This document shows, piece by piece, positions 53,890 through 64,000 of a stretch of 64,000 nt of DNA; the stretch's first letter is position 1, and each line of letters starts with the position of its first letter. The notes beneath the pieces were generated by a model. It saw only the letters and a program-made list of their open reading frames with translations, was not told the origin of the DNA and did not search any database. This DNA is from Paramyrothecium sp. XJ0827. Taxonomy: Eukaryota; Ascomycota; Sordariomycetes; Hypocreales; Stachybotryaceae. The position numbers were made by a program, and so were the translations under genes. The DNA lies in the NCBI GenBank assembly GCA_020881915.1, contig JAJFPB010000006.1:372001-436000 (forward strand). Reading direction: 5' to 3'.

Positions 53890-54761
53890 CTAGGATTTAA
53901 TTAGCCAGTTGCTCCAAGGGAGTCCCAGAATAACTGGAAGACCTACAGAAAGCTCTTTGGTATATATATTGTACGCTTGGCGCCAAAATAATGCGTCTCG
54001 GCTAACTTCCATCCTGTAGTGCGTCAATTGCTTGACTGGGGCGTGCTTCACAACGCAACGGACATCAATGACGTCCACTGTCAATTGTTAGTCATAGCAA
54101 AAAACATCATAAGGAATTTGCGTGTCCTACTGTGATTAGAAGCCAAAAGCTCCATAGGCTCGTGATAAAATTGCCTACCAGAAATCTTTTGTGACCCAAT
54201 AAGTGTGTTACTGGGAATGTCATCGGGCGAATACATCCAGAAAACACGCAAGGATATATTCCATTTGTCTTGAGCTCTGATCTCAAGTATTCGTGCGACC
54301 CAGAAGTTTTCCACGCAATCATCGGGAGAATTCTCAATGCCATCGAGCGATGTCTCGTTGCGAACATAGACAAAGTCGTCGAGAGAATATTTAACTCCTT
54401 CGACTTAGATTTTGTTAGATTGCAATGGGGCTAATAATCAGGATTTTGCAAACTCACGGACAAAATGACGGTATCTAACCCTCTCTCGCCATGTTGAATA
54501 AGGTTGGATTGAGTAGGAGACATCCAATGTTTGGGGTTGTGCAAAGCTTCCCGATGGTTGGAATGGTGATTGTTGGTAGTAAAATATGTCCGACCTTGGC
54601 TCAACGATCTTGAACTTGACATCGCGGCGCTTCGGCCTGTATCTAGCTGAAACCTTGCGTTGGTTGTGCTGAAGCAATTTTCCCTTGACTTTAGCCATGG
54701 CTTTCGTGTTTCGAGCTTTTGAGCCTTGTGTGGTGGTCTTCTGGCTGGCTTTGACGGTCAT
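53890..54761 (-). CDS. BAH-domain protein, possible frameshift
   Basis: Exons are 54458-54761, 54131-54404 and 54077 to 53890 (or to a donor at 53946). The first ~100 residues are basic (KAMAKVKGKLLQ, RPKRRDVKFKIV). A BAH domain follows: YSLDDFVYV, then NFWVARILEIRAQDKWNI, RVFWMYSPDDIP, GRQFYHEPMELLASNH, MDVIDVRCVVKHAPVK. Such domains read nucleosomes or partner proteins in chromatin. Between YSLDDFVYV and NETSLDGIENSP the frame shifts by one at TTCGCCAACG (about 54356-54366). A single C fewer would keep it open, so this is either a lesion or a sequence error. The PHD finger usually seen after fungal BAH domains is absent. Confidence 0.7.
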
Positions 54762-55559
54762 AGTTGAGTGCTTTGGAAGACTGTGGTATTCGGTTGTTTG
54801 TCGTGGCTATCGAGATGGTTTAATGATGGAGGGAGACGCTCGCGCGCGTACCTGGATGCCATTCCAAACTTATATTTCCTCTCCAAGCGACGCCGACAAA
54901 CAACAAACAAGTAACTTCGGACGGATGTGGATCTCTGGCTCAGAGACGTCCCAAGGACACAATTCGGAGGTCTGTGCGTAACGACGAGGCTAACCATGAT
55001 AGGTTAGATGAGAGTAGGTCAGTCATGTTATAGGAGCCTAAAATCCGAAAATTTAATTGTCTACAAGTTGACAATACTCTCTTATCCAATCAATCCTCAC
55101 GTGAGAATTTCGCACTAGGCAGAAAGAAGCACCGAAAAGAGCTTCAGTGTACTATCTCGTAGAGTGCGCGGAAGATCCAACCACGAACCCGACCCACAAT
55201 ACTAAGTAAGTGTCTTGAGACGTCGTCGATATTCCCGGGTTCGAGTATTGCTACAATCTCCTATGGCGATCAGTTCGGATTCCTTGTTAGGTGCCTGTTT
55301 CGGTTCTACGCGCACTCTATGAGATAGGAAAGGTAGGTGGAAGGCTATACATTACTGAAGGAAGGTTATATCTATATGGAGTTATGTCAATAGCTAGGCG
55401 ATTAAGAGTTGCACTACCAATCATCCCATTAGGTCCATGGTACGGTAACTTTAGCATTGGAATCTGGATAAACTCTTGGATAGATAACTATTATAGTATA
55501 CGACGTCCTCCACTTGGCACTTTAATCTAGTATTGTATTATATTTACATTAATTCCAGT
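54762..55559. other. Intergenic with a short AT-rich patch
   Basis: Contains a patch at about 55300-55555 whose base composition resembles the AT-rich block at the window end and may be a small RIP-mutated fragment. No supported gene. Confidence 0.35.
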
Positions 55560-56786
55560 TTATGTGCTTCGGCTTTTCTTTAAATCGTTCTCTTGGCCAT
55601 CATCCCGAGCCTTTCTTTTGTGAGCCGTGTTTTGTTTCCTAGATTCCCATCGGCGGACAGCCTCCGGATAGTATATTCTCTGCCTCTTGGACACCGCACT
55701 GGGAGCATAGCGTACTTCATAATATCCTTCGCCTCCAATCGTTCTCTCGCCAATGATTTCTTCCACTTCATACATGACTTCGGATGAAGCAGCCGCGCAG
55801 TCGACATTATGCCATGCACCTACTGTGATGCAATCTTCAATCGGCTCTTCCATGGAAAGATCCTTGCTTCGATGATTATGTTCGAAAAACGTCCTAGTAG
55901 CCATTTGTTTCTTCTTTCTCTCTTCGTACTGTCGAACAACGACTGGCATGCTATTTGCTTGGTCTTTATGAACAAGGCAAGGCGCCCAACGTACCCAGTC
56001 CATGACTCCATCTTCATGTGCGATGTCTTCTACTTCGTAAAAGTCCAAAGTTTCATCGTCACTATCAAAATTTGATAGAGTGGAGTCAACGACGGATTCT
56101 GTAAGGTCGGGGTCATGGTTTTGTATCGCGTTTTCCTCTCCAGGAGATTCAAGGTCATGGGTTGTATGAAGCTCGTGATAACAGTCTTCCAAGAAGACAA
56201 TCTTCTCAGCTGGTCCATATCGATCGTGCTCTTTCGAGGCCTTTTCATTGTTCCCATCGTTCTGTGGGAGGCTGGTTGTTCTTGGGACAGGATCAAATGC
56301 CCAGTCAAATGACGAAGCAATCGTTGGCGATGAAGCTTCCACTAGTTCTTCAACTGCCAGATTTTCAAGACCACGCTCAGAGTCTTCAGGAATCGGCTGA
56401 TTCTTTTCCGTTGGTTTTGAGGCACTATTGTTCTCCAATTGACGTCCCACAAGTTCAGTCGATTTACAGACGGCAACTGATGGTGTATATGTCGCATTAG
56501 GAGCATCAGCAGATATCTGGGCAGCTGTAAATCAATAAGTGTTAGAAATCATTCAGTGTGATTCATCTGCAGACTCACATTGAAAGCTCTTTGCATGTTC
56601 TTGAGATTGTCCAGCTGAGGCTTCCGGTAGCGTGAAATCCAATATGCGTTCGAAGTTGCTCACGAGTGCGTGGTGCCGAACCGGTCTTCTTGTACAAGAT
56701 TCCTTTTTGGTTGCACCCTTTGATTCGAGAGATTTAAGATCAAAGTATGCTTCTGCTGTGAATGGTTGTTGAAATTGGATGGCCAT
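55560..56786 (-). CDS. Protein with two chromo-like modules (390 aa)
   Basis: Exons 56579-56786 and 55560-56524 join in phase (GTGAGT..CAG, 54 bp). The ATG at 56786 starts MAIQFQQPFTAEAYFDLK. The middle is acidic and probably disordered. The C-terminal third holds two similar modules: DFYEVEDIAHEDGVMDWVRW..VVVRQYEERKKK and MYEVEEIIGERTIGGEGYYE..AVRRWESRKQN. Each has the chromodomain-like order YEVExI...Y.V.(W/Y) followed by a basic helix. The end is basic (HKRKARDDGQ..KKSRST). A histone-tail reader or chromatin-bound role is inferred, not shown; the aromatic cage residues cannot be fixed by eye. Confidence 0.55.
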
Positions 56787-57448
56787 TGTGAAGTAGAAGA
56801 TGACTTGGCTGCTGAAGATCTGGCAATCTTCGAAAACTGCTCGGGGAAGAAAGAGAGAGCACTCCTCTTTTATAAAAACCACGATACCATCGCTGAGAGG
56901 AGACTATCTAATCATAGCATTGACCAATATCAATCCTACTACTTGCTTTACCTAGTGGACGCGTAATGTCGAGGCCCACGGAGCGAAGTTACGCTTCACG
57001 TGTTTGGCAGAAAGGGAACCACACAGGTTTCGCATCAATGCCCTGTACGGGCCGAAATTAAATCGATTCATTTCTGCTATTGCGGCCTACATTGATGGGG
57101 TGAGTTATCTTCGTTGGGATTCCACATAAGGAAACTAGCAGTAGTGGCAGAATTCCAGTTGTCGGATCCGCAGACACAGTGAGCGCTAACTGTGTGATGG
57201 ACTGAGTGACCCTCTTTTGTCCGGCAGAAAAATGGCGCCATACTTTATTTGGCTCTTTCATACCATGGTTCTTTCGAAGGTGCATTCTGCGAGTCCAGAG
57301 CCATGTGACAGGAGTACTCCTCAAAGCTTGAAGTACTTCAACCAAACCATTAGAAGAATCTTCTACAGGCAAGAATCATGGGCCTCTATCAAGCAAAACT
57401 CATTTTTGAAAGGTAACTCCTTGACATTCTATACGAGTCGAATTATTG
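56787..57448. other. Intergenic between two nuclear-type genes
   Basis: Promoter of the chromo-like gene and 3' flank of the SANT-like gene. The open frame at 57058-57372 (-) has no support. Confidence 0.3.
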
Positions 57449-59176
57449 TTAAGAATTGCCTTGTTGAATCTTGCTCCAGTGATGTGCAATTGAGGAGACC
57501 GGCCGTCTTAGTTTCCTTGCAATCCAAGCGTCGTCCTTTTTCTCAGTTTTCCATGCTCGTAAGCGCGATTTTTCAAGACTTGTTAAGCGACCCCGTTTGC
57601 CAGAATACCCTTCAGGAATAATCATGTTTTTCTTCCTGCTGTCGGGATCGACTTGATCTGGGTTGTCATCGGTGATACCTGATCCTCGTATTTTCCTTTC
57701 ACTTCTAAGTAAGCTGTTGTTGTTTGAAATGCATTTAGGTGAGCGTAGGTTCTTCGTGTACGGGGCGGGTTCATTGGTCTGAGGAGTCTTATCCAAACGA
57801 GCCCCAAAGCCGGCGGACCTTGGTAATTGAGTTTGCGAAGAACTTGATTGCATGCCTTCGACAAATGCCAGCCCTTCCGCCAATACTTGTAAGAGAGCCT
57901 TGCCAAACACATTGCATGAATGACATGTACTATCTTTTCTCGCCTTATCCATGCACTTTGGAGATAACGTAGATCTTAAACCCTCAAGAAGAGGCAGGAT
58001 TTCGGAAAGTGCCCTCCGAAGTGTTGGGCATAAATTGCAATTTTCAAAATCAGACTGTGGCATATCAATTTTCGAGGGACAGATAGTCGTGGATATCTCC
58101 AGCTCGGAACCGCGTTCATTTAGGCTTGTCATCGACTCCCCACCCAGCGAGTGGTCGTAGTCGAGCTCGTCCTCCTGAGTCGAAGTCGTGACTGAGCTTT
58201 TTGTTGGCTGGTCTGGCCTTGTTTCATCAAGCAGCTGACTGCCGAATTTACGTCGCTTGCGGAGTTTGGGGCTTTCAGCCTGAACATTGCTGATGTCTCG
58301 TTTGAAGTGTGATCGCTTATAAGTGTCAGAGCTTGGGCTGGTATTTGCGGAGACATCCCTTGGTGATCCAATATTTGAATCGCTGTCACTTGGTAAAGTA
58401 TCTGTTGACCTAGATTAGCATAACTCACGAGTATTCTAGAAAGACATGAGTTAGGGTCATGCGAGGCCTGGGTAATATGGATGCAGGTTTGCCGTACCTT
58501 CAGGTTGGTCCGCGCTTGTCAAGTCAATGGGATCGATAGGATGACAGCCACTTCCTGGATACGCTTTTGCTGCCATAGTACGTCTTTCTGCCTGTGGAGA
58601 ATGGAGGTCTTCGGGCGTGTCTTCTTGTTTTACTGCTGAATCACTGGCTACTATATGGGAGCCTGGAGATGGATTGTGTCAGCGTGATGATTCCATAGGA
58701 CGCTTGTTATTTTTTATTGCAGCAACATAATTACCTGAGTTTTGGCCGCATTCAGATGCTGCGCTCGAAAGTATGGCAGAGGATTTGGATTGATTTATCT
58801 GACCCAATGCCTCCAACAGGCGGTTGATTTCTCCCCCCATTTCTAGAAAATCCCGGATTTCCATGGGTAAGTTGCTCTTCTGTGCATCCACAGAGAACTG
58901 GCGGCTCCTCGATATGCTTTCAGGCACTTGAGAATTGTGTTCTGCATCCTCATCTGTAACGTGACCGTTAACTCGAGCTCATGTGTGTTGTGAGATTCCG
59001 TTATTTACGGCATTGGAGACCATACTTTGAGTGATTTGTGGCAGCTGTTGTGCATCACCGGCTTTTGTTGCTTCAGGTTGAGTAACGCGTTTGCTTGACT
59101 TGCAAGATTTGGGTTTCGGCTTGTCAACTTTCAATGAAGTTGGGTCAAATGCCTTGAACTCAAAATACGGCCGCAT
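57449..59176 (-). CDS. SANT/Myb-like nuclear protein (495 aa)
   Basis: Exons 59026-59176, 58735-58953, 58498-58662 and 57449-58401 join in phase with ordinary splice sites (151, 219, 165 and 953 nt). The start is MRPYFEFKAFDPTSLKVDKP, followed by Lys/Ser-rich and acidic polar regions with SDSDSN and EDELDYDHS. A Cys/Leu helical segment (NLCPTLRRALSEILPLLEGL, CHSCNVFGKALLQVLAEGL) lies in the last exon. The C-terminus has a SANT/Myb-like helix-turn-helix: LTSLEKSRLRAWKTEKKDDA and WIARKLRRPVSSIAHHWSKI. It is likely a DNA- or chromatin-binding protein. The frame is intact. Confidence 0.55.
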
Positions 59177-60054
59177 AATGAAAGACGGATCGAGTAGATT
59201 GCGAAGTGAGGTTTGCAGTGAATGTTGGGAGGATGATGCAAGTATTTAAGGGATCCTTCTCGGCACTACACGACTAAGGCTAGTCCTATTAAGACCTTTT
59301 CGATTATGGATCGCATGATACGTAATATGGGAGCAATCGTTACCATAGTATGTAGGCTAAGGATCTAAGATCAAGTCAATGAAACAAAACAAGAAGTCCG
59401 AACAAGGGAGCATGATATTCTGAAGCAACTACAATGGTTTGTGAAGATTGATTTTCTTCCTATCGAAGAAACGTCCCTGCAGTAACATCGAATGACGTTG
59501 GAACCGCAATTGTTGATGACCGAGGTGTGGTGCTCGCAATCCACAATAAGCTATTATCCTGCGCCACCATAAAATTGAGCTTAAAATGGGATAATAAACG
59601 AACAGAAATAGCAGTCCTGGACTATCCTGAAATTCTGGCTTCATGAATCCAATATTATGCCAATGCGTGACCATCTGCTCGAATGTCGACCAGGGAACGA
59701 ATATGCAACAAATATATGAAGACGAAGCCAACAGCTCGTAAAAGCAAAAAGATCGCCGGTCAAGCCCTTTGTATATTGGTCATATGGAGAGCCTCTTGAC
59801 TGCGGTACTCCTTTTAGATGATGCTTTGTTGGTTTTTGCTTGATGAGGGGTGGAGGAAGTGGGGGCCACTGAGGGAAAAGGAACTAACACTTCACCAGAA
59901 TTAGGTACTTGGGGGTACTTCACCACGACATGCCCGGCACAAAAGCGGCGGAAATTCCGGTTGCCGAGGAATGTCCGAAGCGGAAACCACCAAAACCGCC
60001 GGCCCACACCACAATTTCCGAAGGCAGGCAAGCCGTCGCAAATAATACTATAAT
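59177..60054. other. Intergenic, edge of AT-rich block
   Basis: Open frames at 59429-59731 and 59780-60031 (-) have no motif, and the latter is mirrored by a plus-strand frame over the same bases. Composition changes sharply at about 60055. Confidence 0.35.
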
Positions 60055-63000
60055 TTTCCCTTGGCTATATTAATCTTGGTGTAAAATGCTGGGTATTTTA
60101 ATTGTACTACTAACTGGTCTACTTAGTCCCTCTTAATGGCATATATTATGATCTGCCCTTAGTTATTCTAGGCTCACTACTATTATACTAATGTACAAAC
60201 CTTCTAATCCTTGGCCTCCTCTAACTTAGCTTCTATCTTAGTCTTTTCTAACTTACTTACTACTAATCCTCTACTTGGCCTAGCTGCTATCTTACTTTGA
60301 ACCCTAATTATTTTATACTAGATATTAGCTCTTATTATTTGCTTGTAGAATACTATTATTCTCTTGGGGTCTAAACCGGCCATATAGAAAAATGCTTCTA
60401 TATCCTTAGGTAGTAATATTGCTATTAAAAATAACTATTACCCGCCCTACTCCTAGATTACTGAACCTAACTTAGTTAACTTAGGGCAGAAATCTTCACT
60501 ACCTTCTAATAATATATAATACTTATTAACTACAACCATCTTTAACTGGCCCTATGTAATAATGCTATTAATAAAATCCTGGAAACCCTTTGTAACTACT
60601 AACTTAGGTATTATAAATACAATTATTACTACCCGGTTACCTCAATTGCACTACTATATCTATAAATAGATATTAAATCTTTTATACTAATCCTATAAAT
60701 TATCCCGCAATAAAACCAATGGTATAATAGCAATTATTGTACCTCCCGGTATATAATATACTAGTAATATAAATAATAAACTCTTGCTGCTATTTATTCC
60801 AGTAATTTATATAAATGGGCCTGCCTCTTATATAATTGACTTGATTACCCTCTCCTACTGGCCTCAGAACTCGGCCTTGGGGCCTATTATTAAATATAAT
60901 AATATGTAGATATTGGCTATTGCCTTCATCCACATCTGCTACGCTCTTTTCTTATCCTGTGCTAATTTATATAGAAATCTCTGCTATTTTATTCCCACTA
61001 TTATCTTACGGTCCTCCTTACTAAAACCCAAAAACCAATGCCATACTTAACTAACTGCCCGGAATTTATCACGTGCTTATATTGTACTAAATATTACTTA
61101 CTATAAATCCCACATATAAATACTACCCACTACTAATATTAAATAGCCTACCTACTAGTTAATTGGGTTATCCTCTATAATTAGATCTATATTATCTTTA
61201 TTATTGTTATTATTTGGGCCTCCGGTCTCTTTATGGCCAAATGCACTGCCTATATATTATTGTAATATCCCTATAGCAATCTGCCACTATGTACTAATTA
61301 TAATCTACACCCCCATTAAATGCTTGCTATAATTTATTAAAATCTACTAGATCTAGTCTATTATCTATATCTTCTTCTCCTCCTACTACTTAGCTAGAAT
61401 TGTAATAGTACTAGGGGAACTATCCTTAGCTTTGACTATATTAGTATTACTGCTATATATATGATCCGATGGCTTATCTATGCTCTTATGCCTTATTTAT
61501 CTTCTCTCTATATCTGTTATTTTATTGTTGGCCTTGGCTTATATAATGCTATTGGCCCATATAAATGCGCTATATTGGCCGCTGTAGATGCTACCCTGCA
61601 TCTGCTACTAAAATAGTAAAACCAACTATAAATACTATATAATTAACTTCCCTACCTTGCGTAGTATATATTAGTAGATGATCTTAGATACCCCAGTATT
61701 CTGGAATCCCTTGTGATATATTGTAATGAAACTTACTATGCTATTATATATAAAAATATTATAAATCCCTCCATTGGGTATGTTCTTGAACCGGATGGCG
61801 GAAATTTTAGGTGACCGGGCTGGTATTGATATTATATGTATTAATATAAATAAATGCTCCCAGTACTGCTTAAATATATAACTGTACTAATAAATGGCTG
61901 CCTCTTTATATGGTGATCTATTACTGGGCTAGGCCTTGATCTATTGCTATAATTGGTCTCTTAACTGGCTGATCTACTTAATGATCTAATTGTGGCTGGG
62001 CTGTAACTACTTATTCCATTTATTAGCTATAAATAAATAATTAACTATATTATTGCTATATATATCCTTAATACTATCCTACTAGATCTGCAGTAACTAA
62101 TAATCTGCGTTATTAGCGGGTGCTATTATTAACTTGGCTAATAATTCCCGGGTCTTATGTACTAACTTATATAATATAATGCTTAACTGCAGTATACTGA
62201 ATTATATCTTTTGAAATATAATAATATTACTATTTTAATGTACTATAGCCAGCGCTGTTATATTGTACTAGATCTTTATGCTATATATATGCGCCTCAAA
62301 TATCTAATCTATTAATATTGGTTTAGTATTAATGCTACCTAATATTTGGATTATAAATCTATATACCTTGGCTTGAATAATACTGAAAATACTTGGTGCT
62401 TCTTTATGTAATTGCTATTCGATCTGCTGCTGCTGCCTACTCTCTAATATACTGGGCGATATATGTGTCGCGGCTATGGCGGCGGCTACCCCGGCTATGA
62501 TCTTGGCATCCTACTCCCGCCATAATTGGTATAATACTAAATACTGCGCTATTTTAATTATAGCCGAATATATAGGCATATAATTTAATAGTAATTCCTA
62601 ACTACCTTACCTATTATCTTAGATTCCTATTATGGCTAAACTGCTAATAATAATATTACTGTGATGGTCATGGCTAATAAAATAGTCGAACTAACTAATT
62701 ACTATATTTAAATATAATAACTCTAACTAATATTCTGCCTTATTCTAGTCCTAATTAGTATAGCTAATATTGTTAATACTGGTGGAACTATTATCTTCGC
62801 TCTCTATACTTAATTCACTTATCTTACTATCTAGACTGCTACTTATCTTAAACCGGCTACTAATAATATTTCTTCTTCTCTACTATTATAACTATGCCTT
62901 AATAAACCGGTTAATACTATTATCCTACTTGGCCATATAATAGATCTAGCTCTTGCTAGTTTAGTATAGTAGCTACTTATTCTCTGGCCATATATTTATC

Positions 63001-64000
63001 CACTTAATAATAGAAATAATCTTTCTAAATACCTCCTTATATTATTTCTATATATTATCTTCTATTCTATTAGTAAATAGCCTCCGCAGCTTCTTAGCTA
63101 TATTACTGCATTAAATCTCGAATAATACTAGGTTGCTAATTACCTTAGCACTGGCTGTGGCTTGGGCTTGATCTATAACCTATTCCGTAATATACTACTT
63201 TAATACTAACTATGGCTCTTCCTCCTTAATTAGCTCCATAGTACTATATAACTTACTAGGGTTTAATCTATATAAATAGACTGCCTACCCAACCTAACCT
63301 AACTATTTATTTAGTTCCTTGCAATTATTTACTACTTTAATTATCTGGTGTATCTGTTCTGTAACTTGCCTCTTTTTCTGTGCCTATGATGTATTTAATA
63401 ACCTAATTCTAACCTGCATCTTATCTTCGGGGCTCTTGTCTTATCCGCTGGCTGGCTGGCCTACACCGACCTCGAACCATTGCCTGCTGGTATGCCCCTT
63501 GAAAAAACGCTAATACTAGATACCTACTGTCTATGGGGCGGTATTGTGGTTACTTTATTGCTTTGGGTATTGGCTATAACCCCGTAGATTAATCTATTTA
63601 TGGCTATCTTAGTAATATATTTTAATACTATCCTTGCTGCACTTTATATCCCTACAATTATTATATTTAAACCCATTAACTGATGGTGCTATATATGGTA
63701 TTGGGGCTGTTTCCGGTGGCGGTGGCTTAAATATCTTGATCTTATCTACGTTCTGTAATAATCTATTAATCTTACTAGTTCTTGCCTAGATGGCCCTGCA
63801 CTTAATGCTAGATATAGACTTACTATGGTAGTATTATAAATGTAACTTAATCTCTATTATAATATATATATATATATATGGCTTGTAAATTAAAAATGGA
63901 TACTTGGGTAACTTAATAAATAGGTATAATTTCTCTATAATAATATAATAGGTATTATTAGTATATTTATTCTATACTCTTTCTCTCTATTTTTAATAAT
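60055..64000 (-). mobile_element. AT-rich, RIP-like degenerate repeat block
   Basis: About 4 kb of strongly AT-rich, TpA-rich sequence, running off the window, with almost no open frames. On the minus strand, coding-like segments remain, for example KLEKTKIEAKLEEAKD near 60205-60260, LYKLVHKTRELLAKLI near 62110-62170 and GCQDHSRGSRRHSRDTY near 62460-62510. They are interrupted mostly by TAA and TAG where CAA and CAG would fit. That is the mark of C-to-T changes in CpA, i.e. repeat-induced point mutation of a former transposon. The element class cannot be told by eye. A TA microsatellite lies at about 63862-63880. Confidence 0.75.

Noticed and set aside
43000..59200. Starship captain (DUF3435 tyrosine recombinase)
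   Set aside because: I looked through the large open frames and exon-like segments and found none with the expected size or order of R, H/R and Y motifs. The Starship idea therefore rests on cargo only.
59780..60053. Paired open frames on both strands just before the AT-rich block
   Set aside because: They mirror each other over the same bases, have no motif, and sit at a composition boundary.
1..64000. tRNA and rRNA genes
   Set aside because: B-box-like strings (for example GGTTCGATTTC near 13577) lack a matching A-box and cloverleaf. No rRNA-like sequence was seen. A covariance-model search would be decisive.

Overview
The window looks like nuclear DNA of a filamentous ascomycete (Pezizomycotina, probably Sordariomycetes; the order is an inference). 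Genes are split by short introns of about 40-75 bp with GT..AG ends, gene spacing is loose, and the recognisable families are fungal: PMC1-type Ca2+-ATPase, fungal P450, ferric reductase, DUF3723, OrsD/RecQ-associated C2H2 protein, and Mutator, pogo and hAT transposons. The last 4 kb is an AT-rich block whose minus strand still holds stop-riddled coding remnants, as expected after RIP. The whole window reads as an accessory, transposon-rich compartment.

Layout. 1-2.2 kb: the 3' end of a membrane-protein gene and a decayed gene. 2.6-5.7 kb: an intact MULE transposase. 5.7-8.1 kb: a SET-domain gene with one frameshift. 9.7-13.3 kb: a Ca2+-ATPase gene with three frameshifts. 14.7-16.0 kb: an internally deleted pogo-like element with perfect 23-bp inverted repeats and a TA duplication. 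16.0-18.8 kb: a decayed OrsD/RecQ-associated gene. 20-24 kb: small genes, including one with two tandem MADS-like modules. 24.4-27.4 kb: a degenerate satellite field with a 19-bp repeat and a ~155-bp higher-order repeat. 28.4-36.1 kb: a catalytically degenerate Ulp1-like protein surrounded by small helical genes. 36.9-41.8 kb: a P450 gene split in its first exon by a complete 2.9-kb hAT element with an 8-bp target duplication. 43.1-43.4 kb: an inverted array of a 15-bp repeat.

43.5-59.2 kb is the best-preserved gene island. It holds a DUF3723 gene divergent from a pseudokinase, a complete ferric reductase, and nuclear-looking genes: a small MADS-like protein, a BAH protein, a protein with two chromo-like modules and a SANT-like protein. 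DUF3723 and ferric reductases are recurrent cargo of Starship giant transposons, so this island may be Starship cargo. No captain (DUF3435 tyrosine recombinase) was recognised in the window.

Most frameshifts that break otherwise good genes fall at homopolymers or short repeats, and most are contractions. Some 'pseudogenes' here may therefore be consensus-sequence errors. The transposon insertions and in-frame nonsense codons cannot be explained that way. Exon coordinates were worked out by hand from splice signals and reading-frame phase.
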